A stretch of 64,000 nt of DNA from Zoroaster sp. YZ-2022 (Eukaryota; Echinodermata; Asteroidea; Forcipulatida; Zoroasteridae). The notes under the pieces are model-generated. The model was not told the DNA's origin. It made no database searches and saw nothing but the letters and a program-made list of their open reading frames with translations. Made by a program: the position numbers and the translations under genes. Shown here in pieces: positions 1 through 12,236 of the stretch (positions are counted from its first letter, which is position 1; the number at the start of each line of letters is the position of its first letter). The stretch spans positions 23,337,825 to 23,401,824 of the forward strand of contig CM055816.1 of the NCBI GenBank assembly GCA_029582265.1, in the 5' to 3' direction.

Positions 1-2081
1 TCGAATACTGCATTCTCCTCTTGGGCAAGCTATACCTTTAAGATTAATATTATTTATAATTAAAACTGCGAGACCTTCAGCACATATAGCATACACAAGT
101 GGAGATAATGGACAACCTTGTCTTATTCCTCTTTTTACTTGAATAGGGGAACCGATATAATTATTGATAATGATATGACTACTAGGGTTACTGTACAAAA
201 GCTTAATCCACTTAATGAGGCTAGGAGGAACATTCATTTTATACATAACAGTAAACATATAATTCCAGTTAATACGGTCAAAAGCCTTCTCTTGATCAAC
301 GCTAATTAAAGCAGCATCAAGATTCTCCCAATTGGCATAGTCAATAATGTCACGAAGAAGCATAAGGTTATCATGTATCTTCCTCCCGATAACCCCACAG
401 GTTTGTTCCTCTCCAACGAGAAAAGGCATGATAGTTTTCAATCTATTAGTGATGACCTTAGAAAGAATTTTATAGTCAACATTCAGTAAACTAATAGGTC
501 TCCAGTTTTTTAATTCATGTCTGTTGCCCGAATTTTTGTAAATGAGTTTAATAATAGCACTGTTCATCGACTGACAAAGGGAGCCCGATTGGATTGGAAA
601 CAGTAATTAAAAACTTCTAAAATATCAGAACCGATGGTTTCCCAAAAGGTTTGATAGAACTCAACAGTTAAACCGTCCAGACCTGGGGATTTATTTTTAT
701 TCATCTGAGAAAGAGCAATTTTGACTTCTTCAGTGATCTCCTTCTCAAGATTAGAATATTTGTCGTAAGGAATTTCTTTATCTTCAATATTGGTAATTAT
801 TTCATTCAGATGAAATATGGAAATGTCTTCTGAATTGTACAAATTACCATAAAAAGTATTGGCGCATTTAAACATATCATCAATATTATCAACCATTTTA
901 CCTTCAACATTGAGAAGTTTGTCCATTTTAGTACTGTTAACTTGTTTTTTCTCTAATTGCAGGAAAAATTTTGAAGGTTTTTCACCCTCAACTTTGATGA
1001 TGTTACGGGTTCTGATTTGAGCCTTTTCCCATTCGTTAATTTCATACTTTTTCATTTGAGTTTCTAAGTCTTTGATATCTTCAGGCTCGGCACCTTCCGG
1101 GCTACTAATTAAATCGTTATAGCGTCTTTGGAGATCATTTTGTTGTTGTTTAAGTTTCCAACTTTTTTCTTTACCGTACTCTTTAATAATCTCTTTAATT
1201 CTAATGTTACCCCATTCCCACCAATCGGCCAAGGAATCGTAATAATCTTTCTGACCATGCAACAATTTCCAAAAAATATCGATTCTAAAAACGCAATCTT
1301 CATCGTTAAGGAGACTGTTGTTACATATCCATCTACCCTGCCCATGAAGGGTGTGAGAGTCTTCCAATTTTAAGGAGACAATATAATGATCTGATAACCC
1401 CAAAGGGTTAACGCCAACATCAATAATATTATTCAGGATTGCTGGAGAAATAAATAAGTAATCAATTCTGCTCGCTTGTTTGGTGGCTTTATGATAATGT
1501 GTGTACCCGGGATCTTCAGGGTAAGTAGTACGCCATACATCATAGAGATCTTTTTCATTAAGAACATTTCTGAGAATGGTTTTGCTCACATCTTTAGTTT
1601 TGTCACTGTCAATATTACAGTTAAAGTCTCCTCCAACAATCCAATCATTTTCATTATCAATACAATCAACAAGATTGTCAAAAAATTTGGATCTGGCAGA
1701 AATCTCATTAGGAGCATACACAGAGGCTATATTGATACAATTATTTCCTAATTTGAGTTCTGCTTCTACCCATCGGCCTTCGTCATCTTTATCAACATTG
1801 CAAAGATCTAAACCCGACTTGTAGGAGGTGAGTATAGCAACCCCTTTAGATTGCCGACTACCATGGCTAAAATACATTTTACCATTCCACTGTTCATGCC
1901 ACTCAACTTCATCATTATACTCACTGTGAGTTTCTTGGATAAGAATTAAGCTAAATTTTCTACGTTCTAGATAATCAAAGAGAACGTTACGTTTTAAATT
2001 GTTTCTTAGGCCGTTGATGTTGACCGAGGCTACAGATAGAAAAACCATGCAAAGACAAAAAGTAATTTGTAAGTTCCTCAT
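1..2081 (-). pseudogene. LINE ORF2: AP-like endonuclease and reverse transcriptase, frameshifted, 3' end outside window
   Basis: The protein would nick target DNA and copy LINE RNA. The open frame 2081-564 starts with an exonuclease-endonuclease-phosphatase domain: ASVNINGLR near the N-terminus, LIQETH, GGDFNCN, SRIDYLF and LSDHY are its catalytic and metal-binding signatures in order. A linker leads to the first RT block, KSPGLDGLTVEFYQ. The frame then breaks near 575. In another minus-strand frame, from about 575 to 1, RT continues with ELKNWRPISLLN, VDQEKAFDRINW and GCPLSPLVYA. The YADD block would lie beyond the window. The open frame ends 12 codons after the RT start block; a single indel or a sequencing error explains it. 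The start ATG at 2081 lies 90 bp after the ORF1 stop. Confidence 0.85.
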
Positions 2082-2170
2082 AAACCCAGTGAATGGAATG
2101 AAAACTTATCTATTTTGATCGTCCTCTGCCCCTTCCTTTATTGGTCGTGTAGTCATGTTGGATAGAGGCG

Positions 2171-3716
2171 TTAGGCTTCATCTGGCTTCCTTGGTTCTTT
2201 TCGCGCTGGCCGGACTGGCCATGGTCCGTTTGGATTGGGCAGTCTGTTCACAATCAGGCCGAGTGTTCTTGCTTTTCCTGGTTTGGCTTGTCTGGCTTGT
2301 CTCGTGATGGCTGGTCTGGCTTGAGTCGGGCTTATGAGACTGACTGACTGACTTGGCTTGGACTGTGCAGATTGGCTTAACTTAGATTTGCTGGATTGAC
2401 TGTTTTTGCTCGTGTGACCTACATGGCTAGATTGACTGGATTTGTCAGGTTTGTCAGGTTTGTTAGATGCGACTGGTGGCGACGTGGCTTCTTCGTTAGT
2501 TTTCCTTTCCCATGAAATACGCTTTTGCGAAAACGTTGCACCCATGTCTGACGTATGGGACAAAATCAGCTTCATCATCCGATTCTTTCTGGTTATCTGT
2601 AGGGTCTGTCTCCTTCATTTCTCGCACTTCTACCTCCTGTGTTTCTGGTGTGTCGTCTACTTCCTTTTTTTTCTTGGTCGATCTCAATGTTTTCTGGTTC
2701 GCTCTCTTCATCTGTTTTTCCATGGTCGATCTCAATGTTTTCTGGTTCGCTCTCTTCATCTGTTACTTTGTCATCTCTAGAGACTTTCCTTATCTCCTCC
2801 TCCTCTTCACTGTTGCTAGCTTTGCGTTTTCTTGTGTCGTTTGCCATCATTGCTTCGTCCCAAAAACTCATTGGTTTTGGTTGCATTCTTTGACTGCTTT
2901 CTTCGTCCATTACGTCTCCCGTTTTCTGGGTTTCTTCCTGGTTGTCTTTATCATTAGTATTCTCTCTTTCTGCTGGTCTCGCTTCTTTTTCCCCGTCTGA
3001 AATTTCTCCATCTGTTTCTTCGCCGCTTCCTTCGTTAAATTCTGATGTTTGTTCGTCTTTGTCATTGTCGTTGTATCTGTGCCAAGCAGCTCGATGTGTG
3101 ACGCTACCATTAGACACCTCCCTTTCAGGTCGCAATCGCGGGCGAAGTGACCGGGTTGACTACAAATCTTGCACGTCTTCTCCTGCCCTCGATGTCGCAC
3201 TGGTAGTGTGTACCCGCCAACCTTGATGAAGCTAGGTACAGGTTTCTTAATGTTCTTAAGTAAGATACTGCGGACTCCTGTTTCTACGTGGCTGTCGAAG
3301 TCGTGTGTTTGGCGTCTAATGTTAGCTGCTGTACCATATTGCATCAGAGCACTTGCCACAACGGCATCGGCCATTTCATATGGTGCTTTAAATAGACTAC
3401 TACTGAATTGAGGACATTGGCGCGTTCACATTCCTCTCACTCCTTTCAAGAAGATGCCGGTTCTTGCCACGCATTCACAATCGACGTCATTGTCAAATGT
3501 TACATTATACCAACCACTGTCCAGTGGGGCGATGCACTTTATTGTTTCTACGGTGCCAACCTCACTGTTGATTGCGTCATACACCTCTTTTGCTGAAAGA
3601 TTATTTATATGGCGTGCGTTGAAACGTATTGTGTTCTGGCGTTTGAGCGTGACCGAGCCCTGGGGTCTTAACATGGCTGCCCATGATGGTCGTCCTGTTG
3701 TACGACCACGATTCAT
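2171..3716 (-). pseudogene. LINE ORF1: gag-like RNA-binding protein with zinc knuckle, several frameshifts
   Basis: Reading on the minus strand, successive open pieces (3716-3426, 3374-2910, 3135-2593, 2759-2496, 2578-2171) join end to end only by changing frame, so this is one gene with at least three indels. The first piece begins MNRGRTTGRP. The second holds a CCHC zinc knuckle, CKICSQPGHFARDC, expected of a LINE nucleocapsid-like ORF1. The middle is acidic (EESEPENIEID, given twice by a 48-bp duplication). The C-terminus is rich in Ser, Lys, Gln and Pro. The start at 3716 is chosen because upstream residues in that frame are hydrophobic and unlike the family; this is a judgement. ORF2 follows 90 bp downstream. 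Confidence 0.75.
2676..2771 (-). repeat. 48-bp in-frame tandem duplication inside ORF1
   Basis: Two adjacent 48-bp copies (2676-2723 and 2724-2771) begin GGTCGATCTCAATG. They add 16 residues of the acidic segment DEESEPENIEID in ORF1 without shifting the frame. Confidence 0.85.
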
Positions 3717-3888
3717 GGTTGTCGAAAACAGGCCAAAGAGGCCTTTAACAGATAAAAATAGCACCAAATATATCTCGTATTAGTCTCTACTCACAATTAA
3801 AGATGAATATGACTCTTGTAGAAGGCAAGAAGCACAAATAGGTGTAAATAAAAGCGAATTCGAAAACACGTCTTGCGCCGTCGAACGC

Positions 3889-4109
<221 letters not shown>

Positions 4110-4141
4110 TTTTTTTTATTTTTTTATTTTTTTTTAAACAT

Positions 4142-4334
4142 AATATATTGGTTATACCGTACGTGCAGTAAATCTGACCCTCTCACTGTCTGGCAATACC
4201 GCCTCAAAAATAAAATTATCCTTGAACTTAATTACTACACACTTATCAATTCTATCTCTTCTTTCCTTGACAAGTGGTCAATCAATAACACCCTTTTTGT
4301 CTACACTACCGGTAAACTGACATGGTTAATTTAA
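4142..4334 (+). pseudogene. LINE ORF2 C-terminal fragment
   Basis: About 63 residues ending in a stop resemble the last residues of the ORF2 nested in the Polinton (ends at 57083). Shared features in the same order are YWLY, DPL.VW..RL..KI.LE, KW..NNTLF and the C-terminal WLI. The rest of the element is absent, and the (TTTA)n tract directly precedes it. It is therefore a 5'-truncated LINE copy, or one joined to the microsatellite by rearrangement. About 100 bp of 3' UTR-like sequence with AATAAAATG follows (to about 4430). Confidence 0.75.
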
Positions 4335-4726
4335 TTACAACATAATTCTTTTCTAATGATTATAAAACATATATATACTTGTAAATACTGTCTTTCAAGG
4401 AGTTTTTGAATAAAATGTTTCCTTGAAAAAGTAAAAAAGTATTTATTATTTATCTTTTTATTTATTTATTTATTCCCTAAAAGAATACTTTGGACACATT
4501 GTTTATTCTCCAATCAATTTTTGAAAATTTATATCCCCTTTTGAATTAATCAAATTTTTGTTTTAATTTTGGGTGAAATTAATACCCTTGCATAAAAACT
4601 TCAAAACAATATTTAGGGGTTACAAAAGACGGTCCTAAATAAGGGCGTTATGTATCAAAACGCTAAAATATCATCATTTAATCCATTAAAACAAGTTTAT
4701 ATTATAAAACTATGAAATATGTACCT

Positions 4727-5100
4727 CTAAACAGAATTTAAAGAGAAAATGTCCAATGCTTCATTGATGACTACTCGGTCGTTAGTTCTTTTGTTGAAAT
4801 GATACACACCATGATGTACACCGGCTGTTTGATATAAGCCGTTTAGCTTAATTATTTTACTGCAGTGAAAAGCGGAATCTTTTGAGGCTACTTCCGTTAT
4901 AGCCATCATTAAACAGTCGTATGAGTGGTTTACTGAACGAGGTTAAACTTTTCAAATTAAACAGCGACAATCGTTTGAAAACTAACAATAAGCTACCGTT
5001 TCAGTAGGGCTGTCATACCTTTTGTAATTAATAGATGTTTTGCAAGCAGAAAACATATGACAGATTTAGTCCCTCCAGATAGTCCCAGCATATTATTTTT
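4727..5100 (-). repeat. Divergent copy of a three-copy dispersed repeat with residual coding look
   Basis: This piece aligns with 19130-19500 and 22196-22620. All three share words such as ATCTTTTGAGGCTAC, AAGCTACCGTTTCA and TTAGTCCCTCCA. On the minus strand all three give a short open stretch containing II-K and a Thr/Asn-rich segment, but with no recognisable domain. It is probably an internal part of an old transposon. Confidence 0.5.
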
Positions 5101-5400
5101 CAATCCCTGGCTCATGGACTCTCTGTACTCTCAATGCTTTCGAGTGTATGTGACGTCTTAACATCTTGACCACCGAGCTTGTCTGGTGGCGATTGGCCGG
5201 CTAGAATCCCATAGCAGCAGGTACCGCGAGATGTGTATATTAATTAACTCTTACATCAGGTGATAATTTGATTTTACCCTTACACTGACGTACTATGTAT
5301 ATGAAACACTTTGCTCAGTGCTTTCAGTGCAGGAGGTCGTGGGTTCGAATCCCATCCCAATCGCCTTTGGATTTGTTCAAAGACACTCGTCACACGGCAG
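5060..5400. repeat. tRNA-derived SINE-like pieces
   Basis: At 5318-5370 AGGAGGTCGTGGGTTCGAAT forms a tRNA-type B box. At 5150-5210, on the minus strand, GCTCGGTGGTCAAGATG resembles an A-box head. The same words recur at 13.93, 24.31 and 32.65-32.87 kb. No cloverleaf can be folded, so these are SINE remnants and not tRNA genes. Confidence 0.5.
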
Positions 5401-7745
5401 AAAGGGGCACGCTGTCATAAAAGTGGGAAACGCATTTTACAAAGTCGTTAAATTACATAAAATGCCCCCTTGACCCCGCCCCCTTTCGATCCACTAATGG
5501 TTTAAGATGCAATTGCAATCGCGTGTTGAATTTGAATTTCAATAACATTCAATTACTGAATTAAAAGTCAAAGTCCTGAACTTGAAATGGCTCATTAAGT
5601 GTTTCCGCCCACAGACGACTTGTAAAATAATATGTGACGTGTTCTCCCGAAATCAGACACTTTTGGGCAGGTTATCAAAATTGAGTTAGTTATTGATTAT
5701 GAAAGTAGAGATCCTGAGCTTTACAATGATACCTTTTTTTTAAACTGGACTCCCCAAAGCGGAGTTACGTAATTTTTAGGTTTGTCTTTACGACAATTAC
5801 AAACGGAGATAATCGACTTTAAAGTTACAAGTTTCATTTGGTACAAAGCGGGAATCCTGACCTTTCCGATGATACCAAAATAATTTGAACAGGGGGGAGG
5901 TTGCTTTCCTGTCGAAACATACTGCGCAAAGTTGATAAATTTTGCTTAATTTTGAAACCAAATTAGAACAAATTCATCATTTTCTGAACTGACATGCCCT
6001 TCTAAATCGGTAAATATTTGTACTTATCAATGAATTTTTAATCTGAAACTCTCACAAGATGTTATAAACATTATAAATATTGATAATTTACAAGAAACTC
6101 AAATTCCACAAAAAACACCCCCAGGCATATTTTTGCCCGTTTCTCAGTTCCGAGCTCTGCTCAAAAGTGTCTGATTAATTGTGTGCGATATTGATCGTGA
6201 CACGAATTTATCAGAGCCTAAAGTCTCATAATATATTATTATTTACAATCCATCTGGGGAAACGCTAATAGTAAGCCATTAATTAGTCTAAATGGCTTTT
6301 CCTTTTAATAGAGTAAATTGAATCTTGTAGTTATCCATACCAGTAGGAGTTTGCAATTGGACCAGAACTAACAGTTCGCAATAGCGACCAATCAGTTGCG
6401 ATCGACGCCAATACTTTGGGGAAAGTGATTAGTTGCTTGTTTTTTGTTATCAGTTGTGTGCTTAAACTCGTATAATATATTACTTACAAGCCAACTGCGG
6501 GGCAAACTCTAACAGTAAGCCATTAATTAGTCCGATGGATTTTCCTTTTAATAGCGGAAATTGGATCTTGTAGTTATCCATACCAGTAGGAGTTTGTCTT
6601 CTTATTTTCAGCTAGCACAACATATTCATAAACGTTGACATTGTTTTCTTAAATTTCTCGAAATTTCATTAATCACTTTTACTAATTATTGTGCAATAAT
6701 TATTCTGCCTCGTACACAAATGCATATAACTTATGAAGAAGATAGAGCGAGAGGTATGATCTTACCACTGGATTTATTCTTTTCAAAACTTATATGCGTC
6801 ATACGCGCGCGTATTGAAAGCACGCACACTTCATTCAACTTGTGACTCCAAGGTAATAATAATTCAATGTGTTATTACAAAGACTGAACTGTTTCCCAAG
6901 ATTTCAAAATGATTGTATCGCTGACATGGTAGCCATTAGTATAATTATATGCTTTCGCAAAACATACATCACGTCCAAGTATAACACTTAACGATTTATT
7001 CTAGAATTCTAAAAGTGGGCAGTACACTTGTGAACGTAGGCAGAAAAACAACGGGAAAATAAACAAATTAAAAATCGTACATATTTCAATTGGGAATGTC
7101 AGTCTGGGCATCTAGGGGTTCCGGGGGAGTCGGGAGAGGTCGAGAGTCGTGTAGGGGTACTAGGTTAGCTAGGGGTCCTACTTATACCATCCCTCTCGTC
7201 GTCTCTAGAAATCACCACCACTTTTAAACCTTACCCCCCTCATCAGACACCACGTAAAGGCACAAATGCATTTGCTTATGGCTTCATGAAAACTAATACT
7301 AAGTATCATTGGCAGATCGGGGGAGCCAGGGGGAAGATTAGCGGATAAAGGAGGCACACTGTAAAAAACAAACATGTAAATTTACAGCAAAATGCAGGCA
7401 ACTCTATTTCCAACAATTTGCTGTATTACAATTTTACATAACAAATGTGTCAAACTTATTTACACAATTTCTGTAAAGGCTTAATAATGAAACTGTAGTA
7501 CGTTTCCATATTTGTTTGTTTTACTCATTCTGTTTCTCTTTTTCGGCCCACAACTGAAAACCCTGGCTATATTTACCACATACACAACGGAATGCGGTTG
7601 TGAACACGGTAGTCCGTTGTTTATGTGCGTCCGCACCAAATATGCTGGCCGCGCTAGCATTTCAAATTGACGCATGCGTAGTGGTTTCTCCTGTTTTCAG
7701 GGGGAGTTTCTACGAAATTCCCAAGACTGTGTTTGAAAGCGGTTC

Positions 7746-7910
7746 GTGTGTGTGGTAGCGGTTCGTGATTGTAGCGGTTCGTGTGTGGTAGAGGTTCGTG
7801 ATTGTAGCGGTTCGTGCGTGGTAGCAGTTCGTGATTGTAGCGGTTCGTGTGTGGTAGCAGTTCGTGATTGTAGCGGTTCGTGTGTGGTAGCGGTTCGTGA
7901 TTGCAGCATT
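7746..7910. repeat. 33-bp tandem repeat, about five copies
   Basis: The unit has two half-repeats, each around TAGCGGTTCGTG (GTGGTAG-CGGTTCGTGATTGTAG-CGGTTCGTGT), with few changes between copies. Because 33 is divisible by 3 and the unit lacks stops, both strands stay open; the apparent ORFs are a by-product. Confidence 0.9.
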
Positions 7911-8185
7911 CGTGTAGCGCCGTTGGATCGTGTATCAAAAACGTACAAACACAGTTTTTAACCAAGACTAGATCAATAACCGAGTCCTGGATACGATTGT
8001 GCAGTGCGACCTCGGACGTTCGAACTCAATCAACAGCTTGACCCTTCTGTAATCGAAAGCTTATGTGTTTATTTATTTTCCCATTGGAATTCCAATGGAA
8101 AATCATACGCATGAATTGTTGATTTGTAGGCGGTTCATTTTAAATGATGGCTAATTACAGGCCCCTAGCTTTGACCCGTTTGATC

Positions 8186-8490
8186 CCACACACGCTGCAC
8201 GATACATGTACATACACGTTGTCCGGTACAATGTACATCGCGCACAGCAAGCAGTTGCTGGGCCAACCAATAACCAATGAGAACACGTCTTTCGTATTTG
8301 AATTTGGTTATTAGAATTGATGAGCTCTGCCTTAAATTTTGGCATGTACAGAAGGATGGAGGCGCGATGACGAATGGTCACTGTATGTAGATGTTGTACA
8401 TGTACATGTACAGTAATGTACAGTGAGTATACTACATACATTATGTACTGTACTACATACAGTGTACATGTGTGTACTTGTACACACTGT
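8186..8490. repeat. TGTACA-rich low-complexity palindromic stretch
   Basis: TGTACA, ATGTAC and GTACAT words occur many times, most densely at 8396-8486, and can form several small hairpins. No gene is seen. Confidence 0.7.
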
Positions 8491-8885
8491 CTTTTTCCGT
8501 AATTGTGGGGACATACATTCGCTTTTAGACACAGTTGTGGGGACCAAAAACTGTTATTTTATTTTCAATTTAATGTGCATATTCCAGAGGCCCGTCCAGT
8601 TATTCCAATCCCAAAGGAAACCATCCTCTACACTATAGAGGCAAGCATCCATTTGGGGAAAAGGGTCCTACGCTTCTAGGACAATTAGGACCAGGGCATC
8701 AAAATTACTCGCACTTGGAAGTCAAGGAGCCCAGGTCATGATATTGGACCATTTTTACAAAGTCCCTCAAATGTATATGATTATGGACCTCAAATCTTAC
8801 TTTTTCAAACACAGTGATGGCATACAAATTAAAAATAATGAGCTCGGCAAATGAATTTGGTCACTACCGTATTTTATTTAGTAAA

Positions 8886-9709
8886 GCCCCTTTCCCACTT
8901 ACACGATTTTTGCTACGGTAGAGCACAATTTTTCAAAGTTGAAAAATCGTGCTCAGTCGTGCTGTACCGTAACAATTCACTCAAAAGTTCAAGGTCTATC
9001 GAATTCTACGTCTTGTCAAGACGCTATCAAGACGCCGTCAAGATGTGGTACGGCAGTAGTGCGATAGTGCCACGACAGTGTTACGGTAGAGTTACGACAT
9101 CGTCAAGATTTGTCACGGCGTACCAAGAAATGCCAAGATTGTACTACGACGTCACTACGGCGTCGGTACGATTGCACAAGACGCCAGTGCGACGTGGCAG
9201 CTTGTGTGCACTTTTAAACAAGAGACAAGAGACATGTGATAAAAACACACACTATCAGCAAGAGACACGTGATAAAAATCATGTTCTTGCTGGCGTCTTG
9301 TTGGCGTCTTGTTGGCGTCTTGTTTAAGTCTTGCTAGGTCGCAGCACCATCGTAGCGGCATCGTATCAGCATAGTAGCGAAGTCTTGGCCTACCGTAGGT
9401 GTTGCGGCCACCACGAATGAGTACGAATGAACAAGACGCCGTCACGACATACCACGACAACGTCAAGACAACGTTACGACTCTAATACGATGCTGCTGCG
9501 GTGGACCACGATTTTTTCCACCGCTACGGTGAAACAAGATTTTTTGAACATTCCAAAAATCGTGCTACTCACGGTGCCATCAAGATCTACAACGGTGCGC
9601 TACGGTGGACCACGAATGACCACGAACATGGCCACGACGCCGTTGCGATTGTAAATAATTGAAAAATCGTGCTCTACCGTAGCAAAAATCGTGTAAGTGG
9701 GAAAGGGGC
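8886..9709. mobile_element. Non-autonomous DNA transposon with long inverted ends (824 bp)
   Basis: The left end GCCCCTTTCCCACTTACACG is exactly complementary to the right end (CGTGTAAGTGGGAAAGGGGC, ending 9709). The match continues inward through the ATTTTTGCTACGGTAGAGCAC segment to about 50 bp. No transposase is encoded. The interior is built from degenerate short words (CGTCAAGA, ACCACGA, TTACGAC) on both strands. A target duplication is not clear. The superfamily is unknown to me. Confidence 0.85.
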
Positions 9710-11752
9710 ATAAGGTGCACCCATAATATACCAACAACCATGACTCGGCAACGTTTCAGTTGATTGAATCTCGCCGCATTTACGTCATTGTTCTTCTCTG
9801 TAATTCCTTATTCAGTTTAATGGCAGTGTGTTCTTTTGTGTCGTGTTCCCACCGTTCATTTACCATGCAGCTTAGATTCTCCCTGCCTCCAGTAAATACA
9901 TCCAAGGGCGTAAATCCCGGGGGATGGGGGATATATCACCCCCCATATTTTGGACTGGGTGGGATGGTCCATAGAATCATCCCCCAGAATTGTCCATGGG
10001 TTGAAAAAATATATTTAATAAAAATACACATGCAGAACTTTAAGCTTTACTGTGCACCCAAATTTCAAAATCCCCCCCCCATACTTTTCATTTACGCCAG
10101 TGAATACATCATTACGTCCATTGTAAACTATTGGTAATCTTAAAAGAAAAGAAAAAACAAAATAAGTCTGTTTTCAGTAAGACCTTGTTGTTTACAAGCC
10201 AACTGTGGGGAGGAGATAAATGGGCTAAATGAGAAACTAAATGAAAAATTTAAGTCCAAAGGCTTTTGGATTTTAATTCCGTAATTGAATGTTATTGTTA
10301 TTCAGGTTGATCATGTGATTGCAATTGAGTCTCAAACCATTGGTGGATCGGGGAGGGGGCGGGGCGGGCATATTCCCCCTTTATATCATCATACATGTAA
10401 TTTTACCATGTACATTTTTGTATGCGATTCCTATTTTTCTTCGTGTTTCCACCGTTCATTTACCTTACAGCCTGGATTCTCACTGCCTCCAGTTAATATA
10501 TCATTACATTCATTGTAAACTATTGTACAACAATAAATTGAATTCCTTTGCTAACTTAGGAGGAAAATGATCCAGACCAGTTTCAGTTTCCTAAGCTCAG
10601 TGTAAGACATCCCAAAGGTACAAGTGAGGCACAGGTTTACTGACAGGCAAAAAGGAACGAAGCTTAGAGGAGTCTACGGGGTTAAATACATCTGACACAC
10701 TGGCAAACATTACGTCATTGCATCATTTTGTGTTTATCTTTGACATGTCCACGATGAGCTCAGTTTTTTAAATTATTTATTTTTAGTTACTCAGTGAAAG
10801 CAAATAAATACACACAAATTAAAACATAATTTATCACGCGATAAAAAGAAGTACTCAAGTTTATATGTTTCGACAACGTTGTGCAGCACTGTGTGTACGC
10901 ATGCGCCTTCATTGCCATTCAACAAAAGTTCTTCAGCAGACATACTCTGGTCTACTATGGTGGCTCTGAAAGGACCGTGAGGTGTAAAAGAGAAAGAGAA
11001 CGTACAATTTCATTAATAGCACGAGGTGAGCTTATGATTTCACCCCTTGGAATTGATCCAGGGGACAGGGTGATTGCCCCATGTATGTATGACGGGGGGC
11101 GGGCGGGGGGGGGGGGTGGTAATGGTAATATACCCCAAGTAGTATAAAATACACGCTGAGTAATTATCGTTCACAAAAACAAAATATTATAACAATACAT
11201 ATTTAAATTTTAAAACAAAGCGCACAAATTATTACAATATTCCACTTCATTTTGATAACAAACTCACACTTAAAAACCTTCCCTTGACGTGTCCATACTC
11301 ACACGTATAGTCTAGCAAGAAACAAACTTTGAAATTAAATACCGATTTTGTTTGTGGGACAAAATGAAAGCCACCAAATGTTAAATTAAAATAATGGGTG
11401 TCGGTAGGGCTTGGGGTTGGATGGGGAGGAGTGGGTCAGGGGTCCTGCTTCTTCCTTCACCCTCCCTGCTCTTCCAATCGTCACAAGAAATTGACAACCC
11501 CTGTGTTTGATCGTAGTTTCATGTAATACTGAGGATCATTGGCAGATCGTGGGAGCTAGGGGCAAATTAGCGGATCAGTTGGAGGCGGACAAAGAGAGCA
11601 AGTGCCCATACAGCTTTCTTTGAATTTATGCGTGGCCCCCTTTTAAGCAGTTCCCCTTTTCAAACACCTTGGATCCGCCCCTGCTTAGGGGCTTGTACTT
11701 TTTGGACTGTAATTGGTCTGTCATCAAAAGAGCTTCATATGTACTGTTGACA
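9710..11752. other. Gene-free stretch
   Basis: No supported gene. Dispersed repeat pieces lie at about 10170-10400 (same family as 12.3 and 18.7 kb), with short G or C runs near 10070 and 11095-11115. A segment near 11520-11690 resembles the 7.3 and 17.2 kb repeats. Confidence 0.5.
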
Positions 11753-12236
11753 TATCTTTCATTGACAGTATCATTCATATTATCATTACAGTGTATAGTT
11801 TTGTTGCCAATTGTTTGAGAGATTCAAATTGATTGTTGGCTTATCTTTCATTGACAGTATCATTCATATTATCATTACAGTGTATAGGTTTGTTGCCAAT
11901 TGTTTGAGAGATTCAAATTGATTGTTGGTTTATCTTTCATTGACAGTATCATTCATATTATCATTACAGTGTATAGTTTTGTTGTCAATTGATTGAGAGA
12001 TTCAAATTGATTGTTGACCTATCTTTCATTGACAGTATCATTCATATTATCATTACAGTGTATAGTTTTGTTGTCAATTGCTTGAGAGATTCAAATTGAT
12101 TGTTGACATATCTTTCATTGACAGTATCATTCATATTATCATTACAGTGTATAGTTTTGTTAGAAAGATTCAAATTGATTGTTGACATATCTTTCATTGA
12201 CAGTATCATTCATGTTATCATTATACTGTATTGGTT
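11753..12236. repeat. 89-bp tandem repeat, 5.4 copies
   Basis: Units begin TATCTTTCATTGACAGTATC at 11753, 11842, 11931, 12020, 12109 and 12188. The period is exactly 89 bp, except that the fifth unit is 79 bp through a 10-bp loss. Copies differ by few bases, so expansion is recent. No coding content. Confidence 0.95.

Larger units (their letters stand above)
1..3870 (-). mobile_element. L1/Tx1-type LINE, 5' two thirds, decayed
   Basis: Non-LTR retrotransposon on the minus strand. A 5' leader (about 3720-3870), a gag-like ORF1 with a zinc knuckle and an ORF2 with endonuclease plus reverse transcriptase follow in the usual order. The element leaves the window at position 1 inside the reverse transcriptase, so its 3' end and tail are not visible. 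Both ORFs carry frameshifts, so this copy is not autonomous. The ORF arrangement and the endonuclease/RT motifs match the L1/Tx1 group; the clade is my inference. It resembles, but is not a close copy of, the LINE nested in the Polinton at 51.4-57.7 kb. Confidence 0.85.
4440..7745. other. Gene-free stretch with dispersed repeats
   Basis: No supported coding region. It holds a short TTTA tract (about 4455-4475), copies of dispersed repeat families also seen near 10.2, 12.3, 18.7 and 21.8 kb (inverted copy about 5400-5640), two versions of a unit ending CCATACCAGTAGGAGTTTG (about 6240-6350 and 6480-6595), and a piece (about 7060-7340) related to 16.94-17.24 and 20.47-20.6 kb. Confidence 0.6.

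Noticed and set aside
7654..7965. Overlapping ORFs on both strands with repeated motifs
   Set aside because: The 33-bp unit lacks stop codons in several frames, so openness is automatic.
8851..9466. ORFs of 158 and 103 residues inside the inverted-repeat element
   Set aside because: They follow the wordy interior of a non-autonomous element; no transposase motif.
10285..10570. ORFs near the GGGGGCGGGGC stretch
   Set aside because: Lie in a dispersed repeat whose other copies (12.3, 18.7 and 21.8 kb) do not keep the frame.
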